The notes beneath the pieces are model-generated. The model ran no database searches and was not told where the DNA came from. It saw only the letters and a program-made list of their open reading frames with translations. Below, in pieces: positions 15,667 through 23,920 of a DNA stretch of 41,390 nucleotides; position 1 is the first letter of the stretch; each line of letters opens with the position of its first letter. The position numbers and the translations under genes are program-made. Origin of the DNA: Bacillota bacterium (lineage in GTDB: Bacteria; Bacillota; Clostridia; Lachnospirales; Lachnospiraceae); NCBI GenBank assembly GCA_023414985.1, contig JAEZLY010000232.1:1-41390 (forward strand), given 5' to 3'.

Positions 15667-16041
15667 ATGAACATACTGATCAGTAATTCGAGTGATAAAC
15701 CAATCTATGAGCAGATTACTTCCCAGATGAAGCAGATGATCATCAGCGGAGAGCTGGAGGCAGGAAGCGTACTGCCTTCGATGAGAACCTTGGCCAAGGA
15801 GCTCCGCATCAGTGTGATTACCACCAAGCGGGCCTATGAGGATCTGGAGCGCGACGGATTCATCTATACGGTTGTCGGTAAGGGAAGCTTTATTGCAGAG
15901 AAGAATATGGAATTTGTCCGGGAAGAGCAGCTTCGCATAGTGGAAGAGTATTTGGGTAAGGCTGTGGCAGGAGCGAAGGCCGGTGGAATTGGTATCGATG
16001 AAATCATTGAGATTATAAAACTAATTTATGAGGAGGAGTAA
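15667..16041 (+). CDS. GntR-family regulator, YtrA subfamily
   Basis: A 124-aa DNA-binding repressor. An N-terminal winged helix reads PIYEQITSQMKQMIISGELE, then LPSMRTLAKELRISVITTKRAYEDLERDGFI is its DNA-reading helix region, followed by GKGSFIAE. The short helical tail of about 45 residues is typical of the YtrA group, which regulates ABC exporter operons and binds an inverted repeat at its own promoter. ATG 15667 follows CCGGAGGGA; an upstream in-frame extension to 15463 would run through the terminator and promoter and is rejected. The ABC genes follow after 3 bp. Confidence 0.9.
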   Translation: MNILISNSSDKPIYEQITSQMKQMIISGELEAGSVLPSMRTLAKELRISVITTKRAYEDLERDGFIYTVVGKGSFIAEKNMEFVREEQLRIVEEYLGKAVAGAKAGGIGIDEIIEIIKLIYEEE

Positions 16042-16044
16042 TTT

Positions 16045-16908
16045 ATGACTGCAGATGCAGTAGTGATTCAAGGTCTGACCAAACGATATAAGGATTTTAC
16101 TTTGGATAATATCAGCTTTCGTATTCCCAAGGGCTCGATTATGGGCTTTGTCGGAGAGAATGGAGCAGGAAAAACGACAACCATCAAGGCAATGCTTGAC
16201 CTGATCCGGACGGAGAGCGGAGAGGCATATTTGCTGGGCTGTCCATCCACTAAGTTAACGATGGATGTGAAAGCGGAACTTGGAGTCGTTTTTGACGGAA
16301 GTAACTTTCATGACAATCTGACGATCGAGAATATTAACCTGGTTATGAAGAACATATACAGCAATTGGGAGGAAACTCTATTTTACAGTTATGTACAACG
16401 ATTTGGACTGCCACAGAACAAGATCATTAAGGAATATTCCAGAGGAATGAAGATGAAGCTTTCCATCGCAGCGGCCTTATCCCATCATTCCAAGCTTCTG
16501 ATCCTGGATGAAGCGACGAGCGGTCTCGATCCGATGGTGAGGGACGAAATCCTGGATATTTTTCTGGAATTCATTCAGGACGAAGAACATACTATCCTGC
16601 TATCCTCCCATATTATTAGTGATATCGAGAAGATAGCGGATTACGTTACCTTTATCCATAAAGGGAAGATTGTATTCTGTGAAAGTAAGGATGTTCTGAT
16701 TTATCAATATGGAATAATCCATTGCCGTAAAGAGGAGGCAGCCTCCATTGATCGCAGCTATGTAGTAGGGATACGGGAGAATAATTTCGGTACCGATGTG
16801 ATGATCCGCAATAAAGATGAATTCTTAAGGCGTTACCATCAATATACGATCGACAGAACTTCAATTGAAGAGATTATGCTGTTCATCAGCAGGGGGAAGG
16901 AGAAATAA
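16045..16908 (+). CDS. ABC transporter ATP-binding protein (exporter type)
   Basis: A 287-aa ATPase with Walker A GENGAGKTT near residue 37, signature YSRGMKMKLSIA near 131, Walker B LLILDEATSGLDP near 151 and switch His in LLSSHI near 189. The C-terminal 60 residues form a regulatory tail. In YtrA-controlled operons such ATPases pair with an ABC-2 type membrane subunit and are induced by envelope-active antibiotics; the substrate here is unknown. AGGAGGAG precedes the ATG, 3 bp after the regulator gene. Confidence 0.92.
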   Translation: MTADAVVIQGLTKRYKDFTLDNISFRIPKGSIMGFVGENGAGKTTTIKAMLDLIRTESGEAYLLGCPSTKLTMDVKAELGVVFDGSNFHDNLTIENINLVMKNIYSNWEETLFYSYVQRFGLPQNKIIKEYSRGMKMKLSIAAALSHHSKLLILDEATSGLDPMVRDEILDIFLEFIQDEEHTILLSSHIISDIEKIADYVTFIHKGKIVFCESKDVLIYQYGIIHCRKEEAASIDRSYVVGIRENNFGTDVMIRNKDEFLRRYHQYTIDRTSIEEIMLFISRGKEK

Positions 16909-16909
16909 T

Positions 16910-17563
16910 ATGAAGGGCTTAATTCTTAAGGATTTTATTAACCTGAAGAAGAATTTCAGGATTTTCGGGATACTTTCCCTATTGTACATTTTTATGGCCT
17001 ATGTCATGAAGGATGCGGGCTTCTTCAGTAGTATTGTTACAATGTTATTTGCTATTCTGACTCTGAGCCTGTTCTCGTATGATGATATGGCGAAATGGGA
17101 TATCTATGCACTGACAATGCCGGTTACCAAGGACAGTATGGTGAGCAGTAAATATATTATGCTGCTGCTTTTAACTCTGCTTGGTACGGTATTCAGCAGC
17201 ATCATATCAATCATTATGAATATAGCACTCAAGTCGGATAATATCCTTGTATCTATTCCGAATTCGTTGATTGGTGCATTTATCGTAATTATGCTATATG
17301 CGGTTGTACTACCATTTATTATCAAGCTGGGTGTAGAGAAGGCGAGAATGGTATTCTTTGTGGTTATGATTATTCCTTTTGTTATTGTATCTGTTCTGCA
17401 GGGTTTTATAAAAGATGGCTTCCAGGAGGTACCGAAGCAGCTGGTTACTGCCTTTGACTTTTTATCAAGATTCAGTGGTATCATTCTTCCTGCGATCGCT
17501 ATCCTTGTCTTGTATATTTCCTACAGTATCTCGGTTGAGATCTACCGTAAGAAGGAATTCTAG
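16910..17563 (+). CDS. ABC-2 type transporter permease
   Basis: A 217-aa membrane protein with six hydrophobic helices and a short cytoplasmic N-terminus (MKGLILKDFINLKKNFRI) typical of ABC-2 permeases. The start at 16910, one base after the ATPase stop and preceded by GGAAGGAG, is preferred over the longer frame from 16865 that overlaps the ATPase. It completes the GntR-ATPase-permease unit. Confidence 0.85.
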   Translation: MKGLILKDFINLKKNFRIFGILSLLYIFMAYVMKDAGFFSSIVTMLFAILTLSLFSYDDMAKWDIYALTMPVTKDSMVSSKYIMLLLLTLLGTVFSSIISIIMNIALKSDNILVSIPNSLIGAFIVIMLYAVVLPFIIKLGVEKARMVFFVVMIIPFVIVSVLQGFIKDGFQEVPKQLVTAFDFLSRFSGIILPAIAILVLYISYSISVEIYRKKEF

Positions 17564-17638
17564 GAAGCAGACAACAGCTGCAAGGATTATGTCTGTGAGA
17601 TCTGGATCCCTGTAAATTAACACTTTTAACCTTTTTAC

Positions 17639-17670
17639 GCATTAATCATAGAATAAAGTATGATTGATGC
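17639..17670. promoter_or_regulatory. operator-like inverted repeat before the proline-rich gene
   Basis: GCATTAATCATA (17639-17650) pairs with TATGATTGATGC (17659-17670) with one mismatch around an 8-nt centre. It ends 20 bp before the preferred start codon, a position suited to a regulator site or a leader hairpin. Confidence 0.5.
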
Positions 17671-17689
17671 GCAGAAAGGGGCTAGCAGT

Positions 17690-18226
17690 TTGGACAACGA
17701 TAAGCATTTTGATAGAGAATACGAACTGAAGAAGGAAAACGTACAAATGCAGAATATGGGAGGGCCTCCGCCCTTCAGACGTCCGCCGGAGGGAGGGCCA
17801 ATCAGGAATGTACCGCCGATGACACCTCCGTCAGGCATGGGTCCTGAAGGACCTCAGCAGTTTTCCGGCAGAGATATGCCAAGAACGGCACCGCCTAATT
17901 TCATTCCGGAGATGCCGGCAGGAGAAAGAATGTTTGCACCGGAAGGCCAGGGGCCTGAGGAAAGAAATCAGTTTGGTGGTATGAGAAGATTTCCGGGACG
18001 TCCTGGTCAGGATAGATTCGAAAGAGACGAATTTAATCGAAGACGGAGAGGGTTAAGAGGATGCGTTGGCCGGTTTACCTATATCTGGCTATTTAACGGA
18101 GATGAATTCTGGTTCTTTCCGATTGATGTAAATGATATGTTTGTCACAGGTTTCCGGTGGAGGAGAAACCGCTGGGTATTTGACCGTATCTTTATTCGAA
18201 GAATTATCTTCTTCCGTTGCTTCTAG
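17690..18226 (+). CDS. proline/glycine-rich protein with conserved aromatic C-terminus
   Basis: A protein of about 178 aa. Residues 1-20 are charged and about 20-110 are low-complexity, rich in Pro, Gly, Met and Arg (GGPPPFRRPPEGG). The C-terminal 55 residues are dense in aromatic and basic residues (FTYIWLFNGDEFWFFPIDVN, then FRWRRNRWVFDRIFIRRI). No membrane helix or signal peptide is evident. TTG 17690 has AAAGGGG 8 nt upstream; ATG 17660 lies inside the inverted repeat and lacks a ribosome site. The function is unknown; the C-terminus looks like a surface- or spore-associated binding module. Confidence 0.65.
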   Translation: MDNDKHFDREYELKKENVQMQNMGGPPPFRRPPEGGPIRNVPPMTPPSGMGPEGPQQFSGRDMPRTAPPNFIPEMPAGERMFAPEGQGPEERNQFGGMRRFPGRPGQDRFERDEFNRRRRGLRGCVGRFTYIWLFNGDEFWFFPIDVNDMFVTGFRWRRNRWVFDRIFIRRIIFFRCF

Positions 18227-18270
18227 TTAAATTTACAGAAATAAATTGTACTTTGATGTATTTATAAAAC

Positions 18271-18311
18271 GAAGGGCTGTTTTCTTGGTTTGAAAACAGC
18301 CCTTCGCTTTT
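18271..18311. terminator. strong bidirectional terminator
   Basis: GAAGGGCTGTTTTC and GAAAACAGCCCTTC form a perfect 14-bp stem with GCTTTT on the plus strand. It separates the proline-rich gene from the convergent lgt gene and could serve both. Confidence 0.85.
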
Positions 18312-18338
18312 ATATACAATAAACTATCTTTGTAGGTA

Positions 18339-19247
18339 CTATTCTTTGTCCTGAGGATGGTATTCTTCAATGATCACTTCATGGCCATCCTCGGCTGTTT
18401 CAATAATAACAGCATTAGCCGGCTCTGTTTTACTTATTTCCTCTGACGGAAGTACTTCCTCGGAGGCTGCTTCGGCATCCGTAAGGACGATAGCCTTCCG
18501 GGGATGAAGTCCACAGAAGATTACAATCGCAAGTCCGATCAGGAACGTGAAGATTGCGATAAACTGAGAGGTTGACAGCGGACCTACCTGACCGCGTACC
18601 AGATCACCGCGGAAGAATTCCAGAATAAATCTGCCGGCACTGTAAAAAACGAGATAAAATCCGGCAACCTGACCGTCTGCTTTGGTTCGTTTTGCTATAG
18701 TTATGAGCGCAAAGAAATTCATAAAATCCAAAATACTTGAAATCGGCTGAGTAGGAATTAATGCTACTCCGTTCGGAGCAAAGTCTGAAGTATGGAAAAT
18801 CAGATGAAAGGGGCTTGTTGTTTCCGAACCGTAGCAGCAGCCTGCCAGGAGGCAGCCGATACGTCCGAAGCCCTGCGCCAGTGCTATGGAGGGCATAACC
18901 AAATCAAAATACTGCAGGAAATTCAGTTTCTTACTCTTAATATATAGATAACCGGTAAAAATTCCGCCGATGATACCGCCGAATACGACAAAACCATGGG
19001 AAACATCAAGCAAGAGACTCGGATCCGCCAGAATATCCTTAAGCTCTGTGATTAAGAAAAGAATTTTTGCACCAAGGATACCTCCGATCAGACTCCAAAT
19101 GGTAAGATTAAAGATTAATTCGTGGTTCAACCCTTTTCTTTTTGCCCTGTACTCCGCTACGGTATATGCAGCTATGATTCCGATGGCAATCATCAGTCCA
19201 TAACCATAGATGGTAACAGGTCCTATTGTAAGCAGTTCGTTCTTCAT
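18339..19247 (-). CDS. lgt: prolipoprotein diacylglyceryl transferase
   Basis: A 302-aa integral membrane enzyme that moves diacylglycerol from phosphatidylglycerol onto the lipobox cysteine of prolipoproteins. The seven-helix fold carries HGFVVFGGIIGG near residue 84 and the Lgt signature GRIGCLLAGCCYG near 128-140, with the conserved Arg. The C-terminal tail from about 260 is long, acidic and hydrophilic, an extension beyond the usual ~260-residue core. Lipoproteins encoded in this window (3691, 37612) would be its substrates. It is monocistronic on the minus strand. Confidence 0.93.
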   Translation of the reverse strand: MKNELLTIGPVTIYGYGLMIAIGIIAAYTVAEYRAKRKGLNHELIFNLTIWSLIGGILGAKILFLITELKDILADPSLLLDVSHGFVVFGGIIGGIFTGYLYIKSKKLNFLQYFDLVMPSIALAQGFGRIGCLLAGCCYGSETTSPFHLIFHTSDFAPNGVALIPTQPISSILDFMNFFALITIAKRTKADGQVAGFYLVFYSAGRFILEFFRGDLVRGQVGPLSTSQFIAIFTFLIGLAIVIFCGLHPRKAIVLTDAEAASEEVLPSEEISKTEPANAVIIETAEDGHEVIIEEYHPQDKE

Positions 19248-19764
19248 CTTCTTAATCCTTTCAATGTATACATGATTATTTTAAAATTATTTTATTATGT
19301 AAATGAACTCCTAATTAGTATAACGAATTATGAACGAAAAAGGAATATTATTTCTATGAAAATTTTATGTCCTTGGGTAAAGCTTTTGATCAGACTAATG
19401 ATGTCAGAAAAAATGAGTAATAAAGTAATAATTGTTATTATTTCTTTATTTATGAGAACTACAAATTATTTAACCAAAATTTTGTACAAAAAATACAAGA
19501 CAAATACGGCTTTTCAGGCAATTTTCGAAAAAATCACGCAGCATGATACGTTCGGATTGATATAAAATGAGAAATGATGTATAATTTAGATAAACTAATA
19601 GTTGAAATATTAGCGAATTATTAGTATATTTAACCAAATATAACAGAATGAGTTGTTCGAGACCGAAATAGGGGCAACAGATGAGGTGTAATAGGGGGAT
19701 AGTTTTTATACCTGAAGAAAGGAGAAGCATATTCTGTTAAGGGGAGAATATGCGGTAAAGGGAT
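19248..19764 (+). promoter_or_regulatory. AT-rich intergenic region with chemoreceptor promoter
   Basis: This 517-bp divergent spacer is very AT-rich. A promoter with -35 TTGAAA (19602-19607), 17-bp spacer and -10 TATATT (19625-19630) is placed to drive the second chemoreceptor, giving a leader of about 125 nt. A 69-codon frame at 19356-19565 has no convincing ribosome site. I saw no other feature. Confidence 0.5.
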
Positions 19765-21978
19765 ATGGACTTGAAGAAGAAGCTGATCAAAGGGATGAGC
19801 AAAGAGACGCAAACTTCTGCTGAGGAGGGAATACCCGATAAGAAAGGAATAAAAAAAGAGAAATCTTCAAAGAAGAATATGGAGAAATCTACGGCAGGGG
19901 AACAAAGAAAAGGACTTGACTGGAAGGGACTATTTAGAAAGCTCAACAGTATCAGGGCAAAACTGATCTTAGCTTTCCTGGTACCTGTCATTTTGATCAT
20001 AGTGCTGGGTGTGCTTTCCTATTCTAAATCCTCAAAGGGTCTCATCGAAAGCTATGAAAGTTCTACACTTTCGACGATGAACAATATGGCAAGATATTTT
20101 GACTTCGGAGCAGAAACGGTTGCAAGTAAGGCCAAAACCCTCAATACCAATGACGTTCTTGTTAAATATTACTCCGGAGAATATCAGAATAATAAAGATG
20201 AGGAGACTAATCGCTTCAAAGAAGTGAGGTCTTCCATAACGAAAGAGATTCTGTCACAGGATTATATTGCCAATGTATATATTATGTCGGGCTACGGTAC
20301 GGCTATCTCCGGGAATGGTACCGCTGCCAGTAAGTTGGTTTATGATGATTTTATGACGAGTGGAGAAGGCTCCATTCTTAAGGCTAGTGGAGCAGAAGGC
20401 GTATGGGTTGGCTCCCATCCTTACCTGGACGGACTGTCGGGTACGAATGATACCACATACTCCTTCAGTTACATCAGTAATCTGAAAGGCACGGATGGCA
20501 AAACGGTTGGAAGCATCGTTCTGGATGTTGATAATAATTATGTGAAGGATACAGTCTCCGGAAGCGGATTCCCTACCGGGAGTGTTGTCGCTTTTGTAAG
20601 TGTTGACGGCAGGGAGATTATCTCGGGTGTTGTACCGGAAGGCTTTAAATTCACCGATCAGACCTATTATCAAAATGCCGTCGCTGCTACAAGATCAGCA
20701 GAAGGCAGCGAATATGTAAGCTTTAACGGCGGAAAATACCTGTTTGTATATTCAAAGATTGAAAGCAACGGTAGTATGCTTTGTTCGGTAATACCGCAAA
20801 GGGTAATCGTGAGTAAGGCGAACGAAGTCAGAAAGATAACACTACTTGTTGTAATCCTGGCCAGTATCATAGCAATTGCACTCGGGACCTTTATGGCAAG
20901 TGGCTTCAGTAATACGATCCATAAGGTAAATCATGTGCTTAATATGACGGAACAGGGAGATCTTACTCATTACACTTCCATCAAAAGAAGAGATGAATTC
21001 CATATTCTTGGCAAGTGTATCAATGATGTAATAGACAGTATGCAAAAACTCATAAGGAAGATGACCGGCACCAGTGCTACTGTATCCAAGTCGGCTATGG
21101 TAGTCTCCGAAAGCTCAGGAATCCTGGTAAATGCTACGAGAAATATCTCCGATGCTGTCAGCGATATCGAAAAGGGTGTATCCCAGCAGGCACAGGATGC
21201 TGAGAGCTGCCTGCATCAGATGGCAGATCTGGCAGATAAGATTAATAAGCTGTATTCCGGCACGCACAATATAGAACAGATTGCCGGAAATACAAAGACT
21301 ATCGTAGGCAGCGGTATGGGAATTGTAGATAATCTCAACGCCAAAGCGAAGGATACCACAGATGTCACCAAGACTGTCATCAGTGACATTCAGAATCTGG
21401 AGTCGGAATCTCAGGCGATCGCAGGTATCATAGAGACCATCAACGGTATTGCCGAGCAGACCAACCTACTTTCTCTGAATGCTTCCATCGAAGCGGCCAG
21501 AGCAGGAGAATTCGGAAAGGGCTTCTCAGTTGTTGCAGCTGAGATCAGAAAACTTGCAGATCAATCCCTCAAGGCATCCAATGAGATTGCAAAAATAATT
21601 AAAAGAATAGAAGATCAGACAAGGAAGACCGTGAATACTGCCAAGTATGCTCAAAGCATCGTATTATCCCAGGAAGAGGCGCTTATAAGTACCGTAAGCG
21701 TCTTCAAGGATATTAACCAGCATGTCGAGAATCTGACGGACAATTTAAATCAGATTGCATTTGGTGTTGAAGGCATCGAACATGCCAAGGATGATACCTT
21801 AAGAGCCATCGAAAGCATATCCGCAACCTCTCAGGAGACGGCGGCAGCTACCGAAGAATTAAGCGTTACGGCTGAGAAACAGCTCGAAGAAGTAAATAAA
21901 CTGAATGACGTTGTACAGCAGCTGAACGACGACGCAGTAGAACTGGAAGAGTCAGTGAAGGTATTTAAGATTAATTAA
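19765..21978 (+). CDS. methyl-accepting chemotaxis protein (Cache-type), paralogue
   Basis: A 737-aa chemoreceptor built like the one at 12383. A Lys/Glu-rich cytoplasmic segment (residues 1-66) precedes TM1 (LILAFLVPVILIIVLGVLSY). A Cache-like extracellular domain follows, then TM2 near 355-375, HAMP (NMTEQGDLTHYTSIKRRDEF) and the signalling tip IAEQTNLLSLNASIEAARAG with GKGFSVVAAEIRKLADQS. Both proteins share the motif K-Y-L-F-(M/V)-Y-S-K-I in the sensor domain, so they arose by duplication, but the ligand regions differ. It would signal to CheA/CheW elsewhere. A terminator follows. Confidence 0.93.
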   Translation: MDLKKKLIKGMSKETQTSAEEGIPDKKGIKKEKSSKKNMEKSTAGEQRKGLDWKGLFRKLNSIRAKLILAFLVPVILIIVLGVLSYSKSSKGLIESYESSTLSTMNNMARYFDFGAETVASKAKTLNTNDVLVKYYSGEYQNNKDEETNRFKEVRSSITKEILSQDYIANVYIMSGYGTAISGNGTAASKLVYDDFMTSGEGSILKASGAEGVWVGSHPYLDGLSGTNDTTYSFSYISNLKGTDGKTVGSIVLDVDNNYVKDTVSGSGFPTGSVVAFVSVDGREIISGVVPEGFKFTDQTYYQNAVAATRSAEGSEYVSFNGGKYLFVYSKIESNGSMLCSVIPQRVIVSKANEVRKITLLVVILASIIAIALGTFMASGFSNTIHKVNHVLNMTEQGDLTHYTSIKRRDEFHILGKCINDVIDSMQKLIRKMTGTSATVSKSAMVVSESSGILVNATRNISDAVSDIEKGVSQQAQDAESCLHQMADLADKINKLYSGTHNIEQIAGNTKTIVGSGMGIVDNLNAKAKDTTDVTKTVISDIQNLESESQAIAGIIETINGIAEQTNLLSLNASIEAARAGEFGKGFSVVAAEIRKLADQSLKASNEIAKIIKRIEDQTRKTVNTAKYAQSIVLSQEEALISTVSVFKDINQHVENLTDNLNQIAFGVEGIEHAKDDTLRAIESISATSQETAAATEELSVTAEKQLEEVNKLNDVVQQLNDDAVELEESVKVFKIN

Positions 21979-21998
21979 AGCGCAGAATATAAAGATAT

Positions 21999-22038
21999 AG
22001 GGGTTGTGACGGATCACCGATCACAACCCCTATTCTAT
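21999..22038 (+). terminator. intrinsic terminator of second chemoreceptor gene
   Basis: AGGGGTTGTGA and TCACAACCCCT form a perfect 11-bp stem followed by a T-rich tail. The following bases to 22275 hold no gene; a ribosome site AAGGAGG lies before ATG 22276. Confidence 0.8.
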
Positions 22039-22275
22039 TTAATAATTAGAAATAATAAACTTCTGCATAAAATTTCAGAAAATTATGGAGTTGGTTTAAT
22101 GTTTATAAAAAATATAATAAAAAAGATATATTTTGTGCTATTTATGTACTGTACAGATGGCAAAAAATCTGGCATACTTATACTATGATACCAAAATATA
22201 TGCGGCATCCTGGGGGGAGCGCATCACGGTATGATAAAAGAAGGTATTTATTACGAATAATAAGGAGGATTAGCT

Positions 22276-23370
22276 ATGGCAGTACAAATTTTTCAGCAGC
22301 GTAGAGATATGATGTCCGGGGGAAGCGGATTTTATTTTGGACCTGCCGGTACCGGAAAGACTTATGCTTTAATACGAGAGATCGAACATGTTTTAGAGAA
22401 TACGGAAGGAACGGCATTTGTTATCAGTAAGAGCGGTGAGTTCAATGAACTTGCAGAGAAGTATGACGGAATTATTATCGATTTGGCAAAGGAACCTTTA
22501 AACCCGTTAGCGATCCTGGACGCATGTGATATCAGTGAACAGGATGTTGTATTCTTAAGCAAGATCAAATTCGGTCTGGCAAAGCTTTTGATCGAAAGCC
22601 GGATACCGAAGCTTACCAGCCTTCAGAAATATCTGATTGAACAGGTAATGTTGAGAATGTGCGTAGAGTGCGGAGATCTGGACTGGACGAAGTATACGAA
22701 AGCCTTTGCGGATATGATTGAGAATTATAAGACAAAGAAGATAGCGAAAAAGCTTGAAGATATTAAGGGCAGCTTGGATAAAGTTGCGGCAGAGCTTAAC
22801 CTTGGTTCGGTTAGTACGGATAGTATTTTATTAAAGGATACTTTCTTGGAGGAACTGAAGGAACTGGCAGCAGCAGTAGAAGAAGTCGGCAAACTGGCGG
22901 GCGGCAAGGAACAGACACCGATCGGAAGCCATCGCCTGGTAATCTATGATGTACAGAATGTGGCTAAGGAAGATGCCGATAAGTATTGCTTGATGGCAAT
23001 CGAAGATGTCTGGACGAGACTCAACGGGAAAGCACCGATCACCGGAGCAAGATTGTTAATCGATGAAGCAGATAGCATCTTCGCAAGTTATGATAAGTAT
23101 CTGCTTATGATGTATAAGGTAGCGAAAGCCCAGGGCTTTGTGATCACCTCCGTAATAGAGGATACGATGAATTTTCTTACGAAGAGAGGAACTTTCCGTA
23201 ATGTATCCGGATATTATGAGCTGTTTAAACATCCTCGTAAAGATATCGAGCAGCTTCGTCCTATGTACAGCTTAAGCGACGAGGAGACGGAATGGATCGC
23301 AAAAGCTCCGAACGGCCAGAGATTGGTACTCTGCGGCGGTAACCGCTTCCTGGTTAAGGCAGTAAAGTAA
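22276..23370 (+). CDS. stand-alone VirB4/TraE-like ATPase domain protein
   Basis: A 364-aa cytoplasmic P-loop ATPase. Walker A GPAGTGKT is at residues 22-29, and a VirB4-like segment IIIDLAKEPLNPLAILD is near 70-86. A Lys/Glu-rich insert occupies about 150-215, and Walker B ARLLIDEADSIF is near 258. The C-terminal region runs VITSVIEDTMNFLTKRG, YYELFKHPRKDIEQL, LSDEETEWIAKAPNGQRLVL, which follows the order of VirB4 C-terminal motor motifs. Full VirB4 proteins are about 600-800 residues, so the N-terminal channel-docking part is absent. No conjugation genes are nearby. It is a complete, well-terminated gene rather than a wreck, suggesting a domesticated motor of unknown role. Confidence 0.7.
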   Translation: MAVQIFQQRRDMMSGGSGFYFGPAGTGKTYALIREIEHVLENTEGTAFVISKSGEFNELAEKYDGIIIDLAKEPLNPLAILDACDISEQDVVFLSKIKFGLAKLLIESRIPKLTSLQKYLIEQVMLRMCVECGDLDWTKYTKAFADMIENYKTKKIAKKLEDIKGSLDKVAAELNLGSVSTDSILLKDTFLEELKELAAAVEEVGKLAGGKEQTPIGSHRLVIYDVQNVAKEDADKYCLMAIEDVWTRLNGKAPITGARLLIDEADSIFASYDKYLLMMYKVAKAQGFVITSVIEDTMNFLTKRGTFRNVSGYYELFKHPRKDIEQLRPMYSLSDEETEWIAKAPNGQRLVLCGGNRFLVKAVK

Positions 23371-23420
23371 GCTGAGTTAATAATCAGTTCGGAATAATAT
23401 TACATAGTTCAATAATTTAA

Positions 23421-23475
23421 GGCTGTATCTGAATTCTGTCTTGAGAGACAAATTCAGATACAGCCCTTCTTTTAT
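23421..23475. terminator. strong terminator between convergent genes
   Basis: GGCTGTATCTGAATT (23421-23435) and AATTCAGATACAGCC (23451-23465) form a perfect 15-bp stem, followed by CTTCTTTTAT. It separates the ATPase gene from the convergent hypA operon. Confidence 0.85.
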
Positions 23476-23536
23476 ATAACAGTTCATGAATTATGTTGTT
23501 AGCCGCTGGTTATTTGGAAGAAGCAGCAATGGTGGT

Positions 23537-23878
23537 TCAACAGCATTGAATTTCCTTGATATAAAATTCTTTGCCACTCAACAATTCAAAGCTTTTGCTT
23601 CCACATTTTGGGCAGGTGCCGCGCTCCGTCAGCAGGTTGAATACCTGTTTACAGCTTTTGCAGAGTCCGTTTCCCGGAATAACCTCAATTTCCAGCCTGG
23701 AGTCTTGAAGCATCGTACCCTCCACGGCAGCAGGATAAAGCTTTTGCATATATTCCGGTATCATAGAGGAGAGTTCTCCGATTTGCAGAACCAGGGTATC
23801 AATTCGCTCTACGGCATTTTCCTTTGCAAACTGTTCTACCTGATTGACTACTTCGATAATAACACCCAATTCGTGCAC
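23537..23878 (-). CDS. hypA: nickel metallochaperone HypA
   Basis: A 113-aa HypA/HybF protein. The invariant N-terminus M-H-E supplies the nickel ligands, and the zinc site is C73-x2-C76 and C89-x2-C92 (LCKSCKQ, CPKCGS). It delivers nickel, with HypB, to a nickel enzyme, classically [NiFe]-hydrogenase. The start is GTG at 23878 behind GGGAGGTG. The protein ends in CC, a possible extra metal site. It is the last gene of a four-gene minus-strand operon, 42 bp after the oxidoreductase gene. No hydrogenase subunits are present. Confidence 0.92.
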   Translation of the reverse strand: MHELGVIIEVVNQVEQFAKENAVERIDTLVLQIGELSSMIPEYMQKLYPAAVEGTMLQDSRLEIEVIPGNGLCKSCKQVFNLLTERGTCPKCGSKSFELLSGKEFYIKEIQCC

Positions 23879-23920
23879 GGAATTTCACCTCCCTAATATA
23901 ATTCCGATTGATATTGCAAA

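Noticed and set aside
19356..19565. 69-codon plus-strand frame in the AT-rich spacer before the second chemoreceptor
   Set aside because: Its ribosome site is weak and badly spaced, the composition is what AT-rich noncoding DNA gives, and no recognisable domain appears.
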